The position numbers and the translations under genes are program-made. Positions 44,839 to 52,351 of a stretch of DNA of 64,000 nt are shown here, in pieces. The DNA is from a virus. The stretch covers positions 45,193 to 109,192 of the IMG/VR virus record IMGVR_UViG_3300009103_002144; one strand, 5' to 3'. The notes beneath the pieces are model-generated. The model saw only the letters and a list, made by a program, of their open reading frames with translations, was not told the DNA's origin and ran no database searches. Numbering within the stretch: the stretch's first letter is position 1; every line of letters begins with the position of its first letter.

Positions 44839-46149
44839 TTAAAGAATTAAAGAAGCTAGAGAAGCTATGTCTGATCTCTGTCCCTTTTCGAGCTGTACAT
44901 GTGCTGTAGAATTTTTATCCCTGAATTTGTGGACTACAATGGATAGACCGTTACTTAGCTTGTTGATATATGGAGTGTCAATTTGGTCTGTATCACCAAG
45001 TAGCACAATCTTTGATCCCTTTCCAATTCTAGTGATAATCGTTTTCAATTCATGTACTGTTGCATTTTGCGCTTCATCAACAATGACGTAGGAATCGTTA
45101 AATGTTCTTCCCCGAATATATGCCAATGGTGCAACCTCTAATTCACCTTTATCTCTCATCATTTCAAAGTACGTAAAGTTCTTATCACTTAACATTGTTC
45201 TGAAGTTGTCAGTGATTGGTGCAAGCCACGGCTGCATCTTGTCATCCATATCCCCAGGTAAGTATCCAAGATCCCTTCCAACCGGCTGTATGGATCTGGA
45301 AACTACTATTCTTTTCCACCTACCCTGCTGTACTCCGTCGATACCAGCCATTAGTGCTAAAAATGTTTTTCCAGACCCAGCAAGACCGGTTAGGGTTACG
45401 AGTTCTATATCATCACGCATCAAAGCTTCGACAGCAAAAGCTTGCTCTTTATTTTTCGCCTCGAAATTACTCATAAGTTGTCCTGGCTTTTTTACCAGCG
45501 GATAAAGATGATCATCTCTATGTATTGCCAATGCTGAGCCCGTTTTATCACCGGTTGTCATAACAACGAATTCGTTCGGTAAGAGATCATGATCGGAGAG
45601 TCGAAACTTTCCATCTCTATAAAAAGCATCAATGTTTTCTTTCGCTTCGTAAACCTCTCTGTGCCCCCTGTATTCTACGTTCGAGCTCTCGAGGTGGTCT
45701 TTATAGTAATCCTCGGCTCGTATACCTAGAGCGTCACATTTCACCCTTAGATTGATGTCTTTCGTTATAACCACAACCGGCCCACCATCACGATCTCTCT
45801 CAGACATGCATGTAGCCAATATTTTATTATCACCACTGTCTTTAGCTAGCCCTCGCGGTAGCTTAGATAAGTCCTCATCAATTGTGATCTTAATCGTTTG
45901 TCCATCCGACAAAGAGGTCGGAATAGCAACACCAACGTCAAGTCTCCCACTTCCTCGAAGCTCATCTAAAAAACGATTGATGTATCTAGCAGCTTCACCA
46001 ATCACCCCTGGTTTTTCTTTGAATCGATCAATTTCATCCATCACCTGCAGGGGTAAAATAACATCATTTCCTGGGAATGAATGAATAGCAGACTTATCAT
46101 ACAGAAGTACGCTTGTGTCTAAAATAAATCGCTTTCTTTTGTTTTCCAA
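44839..46149 (-). CDS. phoH: PhoH2-type protein: PIN domain fused to PhoH ATPase
   Basis: A 436-residue protein starting at TTG 46149, supported by AAGGAG 6 bases upstream. The N-terminal PIN domain (about 8-150) has the acidic residues of a PIN nuclease: Asp11 in FILDTSVLLYD, Asp104/Asp107 in DSGDNK and Asp131 in TKDINL. The PhoH domain has Walker A GLAGSGKT (255-262) and Walker B VIVDEAQNA (355-363), plus LLGDTDQID. Bacterial PhoH2/YlaK proteins of this layout are toxin-like RNA helicase/RNases; most phage PhoH proteins lack the PIN part. Likely role is RNA processing in infection. Confidence 0.92.
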   Translation of the reverse strand: MENKRKRFILDTSVLLYDKSAIHSFPGNDVILPLQVMDEIDRFKEKPGVIGEAARYINRFLDELRGSGRLDVGVAIPTSLSDGQTIKITIDEDLSKLPRGLAKDSGDNKILATCMSERDRDGGPVVVITKDINLRVKCDALGIRAEDYYKDHLESSNVEYRGHREVYEAKENIDAFYRDGKFRLSDHDLLPNEFVVMTTGDKTGSALAIHRDDHLYPLVKKPGQLMSNFEAKNKEQAFAVEALMRDDIELVTLTGLAGSGKTFLALMAGIDGVQQGRWKRIVVSRSIQPVGRDLGYLPGDMDDKMQPWLAPITDNFRTMLSDKNFTYFEMMRDKGELEVAPLAYIRGRTFNDSYVIVDEAQNATVHELKTIITRIGKGSKIVLLGDTDQIDTPYINKLSNGLSIVVHKFRDKNSTAHVQLEKGQRSDIASLASLIL

Positions 46150-46159
46150 AATTTTCTCC

Positions 46160-46189
46160 TTGAAAAATTAGCTGGTTCTCTCTTAAAAT
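46160..46189 (+). promoter_or_regulatory. Candidate sigma-70-type promoter for the plus-strand regulator
   Basis: On the plus strand TTGAAA (46160-46165), an 18-base spacer and TAAAAT (46184-46189) resemble a host-type promoter. It lies in the 78-bp gap between the divergent phoH gene and the plus-strand gene at 46228, so the transcript would have a leader of about 30 bases with AGAGGA before the ATG. Confidence 0.45.
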
Positions 46190-46227
46190 ACTGACATAAG
46201 CCTGTAAAGCGCTTAGAGGAATATTGA

Positions 46228-46536
46228 ATGAATAAAGAAAAAACACCCAAAATAAAAAAGCCGAGAGCAAAGGGCTCTGACATAATTGAGGGTTTAACAT
46301 GCTTCAAAGCGCACTCAGACATGGGTGTCGAGTGTAGGAAGACTGATTGTCGATATTGGCAAAAGATGAAAGAAAAGAAACATTGCAACTGTGTTGTGCT
46401 AGCTGCCAACGACGGACCCATGACATTACAGGAAGTTGGTGACATATTCAGCGTAACCCGCATGAGGATATGTCAAATAGAGAAACTAGCAAAACGTTTC
46501 TTAAAATCATCGTCTCCAAAAATATTATCTGATTGA
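46228..46536 (+). CDS. Small Cys-rich, sigma region 4-like HTH regulator
   Basis: A 102-residue protein, one of the few plus-strand genes. Residues about 20-58 hold five Cys (TCFKAHS, ECRKTDCRYW, KKHCNC), which could bind zinc. Residues about 62-95 read MTLQEVGDIFSVTRMRICQI followed by EKLAKRFLK, a clear sigma-70 region 4-like helix-turn-helix (LxEVGxxxxVTRxRIxQIE). It lacks region 2, so it is not a full sigma factor. AGAGGA lies 7 bases before the ATG. It probably regulates phage or host transcription; similar Cys-plus-region-4 proteins occur in large marine phages by my recollection. Confidence 0.82.
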   Translation: MNKEKTPKIKKPRAKGSDIIEGLTCFKAHSDMGVECRKTDCRYWQKMKEKKHCNCVVLAANDGPMTLQEVGDIFSVTRMRICQIEKLAKRFLKSSSPKILSD

Positions 46537-46567
46537 CCACACTATTAACTATTCATTTCAAAACAAA

Positions 46568-46593
46568 AAAAGGAGAGCTTTCGCTCTCCTTTT
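46568..46593. terminator. Bidirectional intrinsic terminator between convergent genes
   Basis: An 11-bp perfect stem (AAAAGGAGAGC / GCTCTCCTTTT) with the 4-base loop TTTC. On the minus strand the loop is GAAA and the stem is followed by seven T residues, a strong intrinsic terminator for the operon ending with the gene at 46620. On the plus strand it ends in four T and would also stop transcripts of the regulator gene ending at 46536. Confidence 0.85.
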
Positions 46594-46619
46594 GGGTTCA
46601 TTCGAATGATAGGGAATGA

Positions 46620-46814
46620 CTACTTGGCTTTTTCAACCTCTAAGGTTAATTTAACCAAACTTGCTGAAGCATCCTTGAGTCTACGAAGTCCACGTCTGGC
46701 TCTTACACCAGCCGACTTATTTCCGTGTGCGTTCTTGTGCACGTCTAACTCTAAAGATGCTACTAGCTCCTTCAGGCTTTCCCAATTTTCGAGAATTGTG
46801 TTTGAATCACTCAT
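46620..46814 (-). CDS. Histone H1-like Hc1-family protein
   Basis: A 64-residue protein starting at ATG 46814, preceded by GGGAG 6-7 bases upstream; the frame is open to 46853 but that would overlap the upstream gene by 47 bp. The sequence SLKELVASLELDVHKNAHGN then KSAGVRARRGLRRLKD matches the N-terminal domain of the bacterial/chlamydial Hc1 histone family (ELxxLVxSLExDxxKxxxGNKxAGxRxRKxLxxLK). It lacks the long Lys-rich C-terminal tail of chlamydial Hc1. It would bind phage or host DNA, or act as a nucleoid protein. It is the last gene before the terminator. Confidence 0.75.
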   Translation of the reverse strand: MSDSNTILENWESLKELVASLELDVHKNAHGNKSAGVRARRGLRRLKDASASLVKLTLEVEKAK

Positions 46815-47055
46815 TGTTTTCTCCCGGGTGAAGAATCTTTGGGCGCTCTTCATCCTCTTCTTTTGTTATTGCCCTATTGATTGCAAGCATCATCTCCCTA
46901 TCTTCTAGCTCGAGTGCAAGCAAATTGATTATATTTCTAATTTGTTCTTGATTAACACCGAATCTCAAAATTTCTTGTGTGATATCTCTGGACTTCTTGG
47001 TATCTAAAAGCCAATCGGTGTCTTCTTTGTCTAACTTTTCTGCTGTTTCATTCAT
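46807..47055 (-). CDS. Small acidic protein, unknown
   Basis: An 82-residue, strongly acidic and helical protein (about a quarter Asp/Glu), overlapping both neighbours: the upstream gene by 4 bp and the Hc1-like gene by 8 bp. The middle part QIRNIINLLALELEDREMML is an amphipathic helix. No family recognised. Its acidic nature next to a basic DNA-binding protein may mean a partner role, which is inference. Confidence 0.55.
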   Translation of the reverse strand: MNETAEKLDKEDTDWLLDTKKSRDITQEILRFGVNQEQIRNIINLLALELEDREMMLAINRAITKEEDEERPKILHPGENNE

Positions 47056-47516
47056 CCTATTGTCTCATCAATCTGGTATGGCTCAATTATAAATTTACCT
47101 AATCCTTGGTAGTGTAAAACCTTGCCCATTTTTTTGTTCTCTATGATTTCAGAAGTTAGTGTGATAAATTCCCCAGCTCTTTCATTGTCTATTATGAATT
47201 TAGCATGCTCATAATCGGGCAGCGTTTTTTCATGCGACTTAAGGACCGCAGTAACCCCCTCAGGAAGCATTAAAGATATATCTTCGATTGTCATCGCAAC
47301 TCTAGAGAGCTCTTTACCATTTATTATTTTAGATTGACAAAGCCCAATGATATTATGAGCGACACCACAGTTATTACAGTTCACTATTTTTTTAGTAATT
47401 TCATCTTTATCATTGATTACCGAGAATACTATAAATTTATGCAACGGCGCGTTTTCTCGATTTTTGAGAGTCGGTAAAATACAGCGACACTCTATGAGAT
47501 GCTTAACGCCTTGCAT
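47052..47516 (-). CDS. Unknown protein with two Cys pairs
   Basis: A 154-residue protein. Cys pairs CRC (residues about 9-12, IECRC) and CNNC (about 48-51, NCNNCGVAHN) could form a zinc site of the rubredoxin/zinc-ribbon kind. The C-terminal half is strand-rich with ERAGEFITLTSE and KMGKVLHYQGLGKFI. It lies between two small unknown genes in the early-type operon that includes the YkuK-like protein. I do not recognise the family, though similar proteins occur beside RNase H-like genes in phages by my recollection. Confidence 0.55.
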   Translation of the reverse strand: MQGVKHLIECRCILPTLKNRENAPLHKFIVFSVINDKDEITKKIVNCNNCGVAHNIIGLCQSKIINGKELSRVAMTIEDISLMLPEGVTAVLKSHEKTLPDYEHAKFIIDNERAGEFITLTSEIIENKKMGKVLHYQGLGKFIIEPYQIDETIG

Positions 47517-47518
47517 AT

Positions 47519-47752
47519 CTAGAGCTTCTTTGATGCTAGTACTTTGAACGCTGAATCTTTTAGAATTGGCTCAAGTACAGAAATAAGAGAGTTAGCTTGG
47601 TCCCTACTTAAACGATTATTTTCAGCAGTGGGGGGGCTAGACATTTCTACAATACTTCCTTGTACAGAATCATTCTGGTACGTCAATATCTCCATGACTA
47701 AATCGCGAACTTGTCTTGAAGTCCATTTTTGTGCACTTTTTCTTGTGGGCAT
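47519..47752 (-). CDS. Small protein, unknown
   Basis: A 77-residue protein with a basic N-terminus (PTRKSAQKWTSRQVRD) and a helical C-terminus. It has a strong AGGAGG ribosome-binding site 7 bases before the ATG, after a 50-bp gap from the YkuK-like gene. No domain recognised. Confidence 0.5.
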   Translation of the reverse strand: MPTRKSAQKWTSRQVRDLVMEILTYQNDSVQGSIVEMSSPPTAENNRLSRDQANSLISVLEPILKDSAFKVLASKKL

Positions 47753-47802
47753 TTTCCATCCTCCTGGGGTTAATTATAACCACTATCATGAGTAGTAAAC
47801 AA

Positions 47803-48279
47803 TCATTTCGCAAAAGCGTCTGCTAGCGAAGAAGAAGCCCAAGCATTGGGCTTTACAACTGCATTATACCCAAATGAATTTACCCATGAAACGGCATTTG
47901 TTAAAACTCTTGAAGACGCAAACCTCTTATCGGGATTGATGTCAAGGTGTACGCTTATATTTTTGTCTGGAAATTCTCGCTGAACTCTGTGAGCAATATC
48001 TAAAGCTAATTCTGCTTCTTTCATAAGTCTAAACGGGATTGAAGAGAATGCTTCATCAGTGCTTCTTTTTCTGTGGAAATAAAACGTTCCGCCACGCCTT
48101 TGTACATAACCAGCAATTACTATTGCAAAGATATAGATGCCACCAACCTTATGGGAATCGCATCCTACATGAATTTCATAAAGATTATTTCCCTTAATTT
48201 TCTCTATTATATCGCTAAATGATGTCGGCTCGGAGTCTGCATCGTGCCAATTGATCGTCGATGTTCTCCACTTCGTCAT
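47803..48279 (-). CDS. YkuK/DUF458-like RNase H-fold protein
   Basis: A 158-residue protein. EIHVGCDSHKVGGIYIFAIV at about 34-53 fits the first strands of the RNase H-like fold with the catalytic-type Asp (CDS), and GGTFYFHRKR follows as in YkuK proteins (DUF458). NISVHLDINPDKRFASSR at about 107-125 gives the next Asp-containing strand, and SWVNSFGYNAVVKPNAWASS the final part. It is probably an RNase H-like nuclease or nucleic-acid-binding protein; activity is not proven for this family. It starts 1 bp after the chaperonin-like gene ends. Confidence 0.72.
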   Translation of the reverse strand: MTKWRTSTINWHDADSEPTSFSDIIEKIKGNNLYEIHVGCDSHKVGGIYIFAIVIAGYVQRRGGTFYFHRKRSTDEAFSSIPFRLMKEAELALDIAHRVQREFPDKNISVHLDINPDKRFASSRVLTNAVSWVNSFGYNAVVKPNAWASSSLADAFAK

Positions 48280-48280
48280 A

Positions 48281-49600
48281 TTAGTCCAGCTTGATAATGG
48301 CCATAATTTTATTTATGGCTTGAACATCTGATATCGCCCTCCTTACACAAATTTCAGCGACCTGCTTAGGTAATAGTCGCGGGATATATATCGACGGAGA
48401 ATATCCAATCCGACCATAGATTGTATCTAAGGAAACGACACCCTCTCTTCCTGCGCATGATAATAACTGAAATAAACCTCCAGCTCGATCTTGCAAGATC
48501 CCTAGCTCTGCTCTAGTGCAGTTAATCTTCACCACAGCTTTTCTTGTCGATAGTCTTGATAAGCGCTTCCGCAAAATGCTCTTAACGTCGTCAACTTTCT
48601 CTTTACCCAGATTGTTCTGTATGTCTTTTTGAAGAATTCTTATTGCATCAAAATTATGCTTCGTAGTCTTTATAGAAAGCTCATTCTTCTTGTCAGAATA
48701 TATTACTGAATTCGGAACCATTTCGCTAAAATCTAGTCCACTCAATAACAGTCCGGTGTCTTTTGATACTGGAAACGTTTTTGAAATTTCGCACATATCT
48801 TTGACTTGATTGATATTATCTAAATCTTTATTCAGGATGAGTGGAAGCACTTTAATAAGGTCTTTCTCCCAATTAACTCGAAGAGTATTCGCAACATCAT
48901 CAGAGTAATTGCTTGCAATAATAACAGCTGGAATGCTTTGCTCGTATGAGTACGTGAGGAGATGATGAATTTCACTAACTTCAAGAATCGCACCATCAAC
49001 AATAATGACTAAGCATCTATTGAATTCTATCGTACTAAGATCTTCTGAATCAAAAAATGAGTGAGTTGTACATGAGAATTTTGAACTACAATCTATTTCC
49101 ACCCGATTTACGGCATCAGTTTTTTCAACCACAATTGAGCCTAATGCCCCGGCTTCCTGCACGGCGCTTAAGAACAGTGGCTTATTTTTGATGGTTGGCT
49201 CATCGTGGATTGTCTTCTCCCATTCAGAGATAACAACCTCTGAATTTACCCTCTTAGCCTGTCCTACATCTTTTAATAATTCTCTAAAATCGGCACTTTC
49301 TTTACTCTTCAATAAGTGTTCTACAATCAGAAGGTAAAGTGGTATCCCTATAGAACATCTTGCGTTGATATTATATACGCTATTGAGTATTAAATTTCGA
49401 TATGCTGGTTCTGAATTGTTTAGCCCAATTAAAAGTGCACGAAAAGAATCATTCCACCCAATGGTGTGAAGACTGTCATCTAATAATATCGACAATGAAA
49501 GACTGTCAACTTCTTGAACAGCTTGGGAGATATCTTTTCTTAAAGAATTCTTACACCCTTGAATCTCATCCCTGCATATTACATCATTCTTTGCAGACAT
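48281..49600 (-). CDS. Divergent GroEL-like chaperonin lacking ATPase residues
   Basis: A 439-residue protein that aligns by eye to GroEL over most of its length. FLSAVQEAGALGSIVVEK (about 143-160) fits the start of the intermediate domain, RCLVIIVDGAILEVSEIHHL (about 195-214) then IPAVIIASNYSDDVANTLRV (223-242) the apical domain, SILRKRLSRLSTRKAVVKI (341-359) the R-x2-RLS-x3-AV-x-KI segment and REGVVS (about 385-390) the EEGVVAGGG region. The ATP loop GDGTTTA of GroEL corresponds to NARCSIGIP, and the second catalytic Asp seems replaced by Gly. Length is about 100 less than GroEL. Phage chaperonins exist in EL-like phages; this one looks catalytically dead or scaffolding. Confidence 0.72.
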   Translation of the reverse strand: MSAKNDVICRDEIQGCKNSLRKDISQAVQEVDSLSLSILLDDSLHTIGWNDSFRALLIGLNNSEPAYRNLILNSVYNINARCSIGIPLYLLIVEHLLKSKESADFRELLKDVGQAKRVNSEVVISEWEKTIHDEPTIKNKPLFLSAVQEAGALGSIVVEKTDAVNRVEIDCSSKFSCTTHSFFDSEDLSTIEFNRCLVIIVDGAILEVSEIHHLLTYSYEQSIPAVIIASNYSDDVANTLRVNWEKDLIKVLPLILNKDLDNINQVKDMCEISKTFPVSKDTGLLLSGLDFSEMVPNSVIYSDKKNELSIKTTKHNFDAIRILQKDIQNNLGKEKVDDVKSILRKRLSRLSTRKAVVKINCTRAELGILQDRAGGLFQLLSCAGREGVVSLDTIYGRIGYSPSIYIPRLLPKQVAEICVRRAISDVQAINKIMAIIKLD

Positions 49601-49611
49601 GCCGGCTCCGG

Positions 49612-49881
49612 TTAGTGAAGGGTGCTATTCGTCTTCTTCTTACCGGCACCGAAAAGGCTCCCTAGTGCTTCGCCTAATTCACCCGCTTGTTCATTTAGCT
49701 GTTGAATCGCTTGTTTTTTCGCCTCTTCAACCTTCTGTTTCTCACTCCATTCCAGGGAGAAGCGAATCATCCCACCCAATACTGCTAGTCCAAAAATACA
49801 GCTTGCTGCCAAAACGTTATGCCACAACATTGCGGCTGCAAACAAGACCATCATTTCAGACATCCCGAATCTTATATTCAT
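49612..49881 (-). CDS. Small inner-membrane protein, unknown
   Basis: An 89-residue protein begun at ATG 49881, which has AGGAG 5-6 bases upstream. Two hydrophobic segments at about residues 4-23 (FGMSEMMVLFAAAMLWHNVL) and 25-42 (ASCIFGLAVLGGMIRF) are followed by a Glu/Lys/Gln-rich helix (SEKQKVEEAKKQAIQQLNE) in the cytoplasm. No family recognised. A 6-bp inverted repeat AGCAAA-CTAA-TTTGCT (49895-49910) lies just before its ribosome-binding site. Confidence 0.6.
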   Translation of the reverse strand: MNIRFGMSEMMVLFAAAMLWHNVLAASCIFGLAVLGGMIRFSLEWSEKQKVEEAKKQAIQQLNEQAGELGEALGSLFGAGKKKTNSTLH

Positions 49882-49941
49882 TTTTGCTCCTATAAGCAAA
49901 CTAATTTGCTAAAACTATTGTAATGGAAAGATGGATTTAGT

Positions 49942-50406
49942 TCAAATATTTTCCCGCGATATCCCGAGATCAACTAGTCTTTCTGTTTCTTTTTCGTCTA
50001 AAAAGGTTAGTCGCTTAGAGTCGAATCCATATTTTATGAAGATCTCCTCCCCCTTTTTTATGTCTCTTTTCGCGTAATATAGTATTGCTCTTTCGGAGCC
50101 CTCCCTGAATTTCCAAAATGCGTTTGGATAGGAGCTGTGATTGTATATACCACCATATCCCATAGCTAAAGCATGAGTACCATCAGGAACCTTAAATACA
50201 TACGATTTTAGAAGGTGCTCTTTTCCATACATTTCGAGCCAATCAGCTAAGAGCGCAGGAGTAAAACAAAGATAGGGTGAAGCTTCGAAACAAGTATGTA
50301 GCGGAATATCTTTAGTTGCAAATACACCAAGACCATCCACCGTGGACTCTTTTACCACCACGTTATCAATAAAGTAGCCCTTTATAAATTCTCTTTCTCG
50401 AAACAC
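49942..50406 (-). CDS. SET-domain protein (putative protein lysine methyltransferase)
   Basis: I start this at GTG 50406, just past the PrkA stop, with GGAG about 11 bases upstream, giving 154 residues; the frame stays open to 50532 inside prkA. The SET core is clear: VVKESTVDGLGVFATKDI at the start (G-x-GVFA), YGGIYNHSSYPNAFWKF (the NHSxxPN SAM-binding motif), YYAKRDIKKGEEIFIKYG (KGEEIxIxYG). It would methylate a protein lysine using SAM. SET proteins of this size occur in bacteria and some phages. It is directly coupled to prkA in the stress-triad operon. Confidence 0.87.
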   Translation of the reverse strand: MFREREFIKGYFIDNVVVKESTVDGLGVFATKDIPLHTCFEASPYLCFTPALLADWLEMYGKEHLLKSYVFKVPDGTHALAMGYGGIYNHSSYPNAFWKFREGSERAILYYAKRDIKKGEEIFIKYGFDSKRLTFLDEKETERLVDLGISRENI

Positions 50407-50407
50407 A

Positions 50408-52336
50408 CTAGCTATCTCTCCAGAGATTATTACTTGCGTATACCAACACTTCTTCTGCTGATTCGGGAGTATAGCCGTATTCGTCGATAAGCGTCTGAAC
50501 CATGCTTGAGTATTTAACCTTCTGCTCATCATCTCGCGTCTTAGACTTAGTAACGATTCTAGCTAAGTCTTTTACAGAACTAATCAGGTAAGTTTCGATC
50601 GCTTCCTTAAGGGGCTCATACGATGTGTAGTCCACAATCTCGCCTCTGCGCATTTTTGCGAACATATACGCTGTAACGTCAGCTCGAAACCCCTCTCGCC
50701 CGGATTGGCTTACGCCAATAGAGCCCTCAATTGATCTCATAAACTCTTCATCAGGCTTCATCTCTTCTTTGGTCACCCTGTCTTTTAGCTTGCACTTCGT
50801 TGTAAATGCTTCTGCGTTATCAAGATAATTTTCAAAAATAGACTGGGCTTGCTCTTCGTACGCGGTGATGAATGCTTTCGCAATTTCATTCTCTAGTAAG
50901 CGTAGGTATTCATTTCTTACGGTATTTCTAATCAACTCAAGGCAGTGTGTTGCGAATTCTTTATCGATCAATTGTTCTTTGCATTGCTTCATTAGAGAAT
51001 CAAGAATTGAAACCGGAGTAACGAAGTCTTTATCAGAATCGCTAAGAGCATTATCAATCGCTTTCATGATAAACCTTGTGGATATACCATTCATGCCCTC
51101 GTTAGACGATTCATCTCTAAGATCATTAATGTCGATTTTTTTCACACGACCCTTTTCAACGACTTCTTCGCCATTATAGATTTTTAGCTTCGTCAATAAG
51201 TCACATTTCTGACTTGGCTTTAGACGACTTAAGATAGAAAACATTGATGCGACCCTAAGGGTGTGGGGAGCAATATGAATATCAAAGTTAGACAAGCTAA
51301 GAATCTTCTCGTAAATCTTTATTTCAGACTCCAGCTCTAAGACATAAGGAACGTTTACTTTTACGATTCGGTCCAAGATAGCTTCATTTGTATGTTCACT
51401 CTGGAATCTATTCCATTCAGCTTCGTTGCAGTGGGCAAGAATAACTCCATCGAAATGAATCATATCATGCTTTCCGGGGGACGGTACTCTCTTCTCCTGG
51501 GTTGCGGTAATAATCGTATGGAGAAACTCAATCTCATTCTTAAAGACCTCCACAAGTTCGACTATGCCCCTATTACCAACGTTGAACGCACCGTTTAATG
51601 AAAGCGACCGAGGATCATCTTCAGAGTATTTATCAAGTTTTGAGATATCTTCCGAACCGATCAGCACAGAAACATCTTGGCTGTTCGCATCCATTGGAGG
51701 AACAGACGCAACACCTCTTCTAGCTCGTTGAGAGAAAGTAGTTTCGGTGACTGAAAACTTTTCGTATTCTCCGCCATACTCTTCGAATAAAAGGTGCCGA
51801 GCTACTGGAGAAATATCTCCCTCGATTGCAACCCCAAGCATTTCTTTCATTTGACTTCTTAGAGACCTTGGGATCAACTGTAGCGGCTCTCCTCTTTGAG
51901 GGTCTCCCTCTAAGTGATAATAAGGTAAACCCTCTAATGAACTTTTTATATGTTCAGTTAAAGCAGATTTACCTGCACCAACAGGACCCATTAACAAAAG
52001 AACCTGCCGATTCTCTTCGCCTTTCATAGCAGCCGACCTCATATATCTCATAATCTTTGAGATAACCCTTTCCATTCCAAAGAATTGTCCTTGAAAATAA
52101 TCAAAGGTTTTGATGTCGTCCCCATCAAACAACTTATGCTTTCTGGGATCTGTATCGTCAAGAGTGCCAACGCCTCTATCGACAATCGCATCATACAATC
52201 TCTTATGTGCATGATCAGTAATTGACTTATCTTCTTCCACAAGCGCAAGATAATCGAGGAGAGTTCCCTTGAATTTTTCTTTCTTGCTTTTAGCCCGCTG
52301 GGACTTGATGATGTCTAAATATTTGTTCTTTGACAT
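50408..52336 (-). CDS. prkA: PrkA (YeaG)-family AAA+ serine kinase/protease
   Basis: A 642-residue protein, full length for PrkA (E. coli YeaG is 644). The AAA domain has Walker A GPVGAGKS (117-124), the NRGIVELVEVFKNE Walker B-like helix (255-268), and EAILDRIVKVNVPY (318-331) with the arginine-finger region. The C-terminal domain about 500-640 (helical, with GREGFRADVTAYMFAK) is as in PrkA. The family has been reported both as a serine protein kinase and as an AAA+ protease in sporulation. It is preceded by SpoVR and YeaH genes in the same operon, and followed by the SET gene. Confidence 0.95.
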   Translation of the reverse strand: MSKNKYLDIIKSQRAKSKKEKFKGTLLDYLALVEEDKSITDHAHKRLYDAIVDRGVGTLDDTDPRKHKLFDGDDIKTFDYFQGQFFGMERVISKIMRYMRSAAMKGEENRQVLLLMGPVGAGKSALTEHIKSSLEGLPYYHLEGDPQRGEPLQLIPRSLRSQMKEMLGVAIEGDISPVARHLLFEEYGGEYEKFSVTETTFSQRARRGVASVPPMDANSQDVSVLIGSEDISKLDKYSEDDPRSLSLNGAFNVGNRGIVELVEVFKNEIEFLHTIITATQEKRVPSPGKHDMIHFDGVILAHCNEAEWNRFQSEHTNEAILDRIVKVNVPYVLELESEIKIYEKILSLSNFDIHIAPHTLRVASMFSILSRLKPSQKCDLLTKLKIYNGEEVVEKGRVKKIDINDLRDESSNEGMNGISTRFIMKAIDNALSDSDKDFVTPVSILDSLMKQCKEQLIDKEFATHCLELIRNTVRNEYLRLLENEIAKAFITAYEEQAQSIFENYLDNAEAFTTKCKLKDRVTKEEMKPDEEFMRSIEGSIGVSQSGREGFRADVTAYMFAKMRRGEIVDYTSYEPLKEAIETYLISSVKDLARIVTKSKTRDDEQKVKYSSMVQTLIDEYGYTPESAEEVLVYASNNLWRDS

Positions 52337-52351
52337 TAAGTTTCTCCCGAA

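Noticed and set aside
49895-49910. AGCAAA-CTAA-TTTGCT as a terminator
   Set aside because: The stem is only 6 bp, AT-rich and lacks a T-tract on the minus strand.
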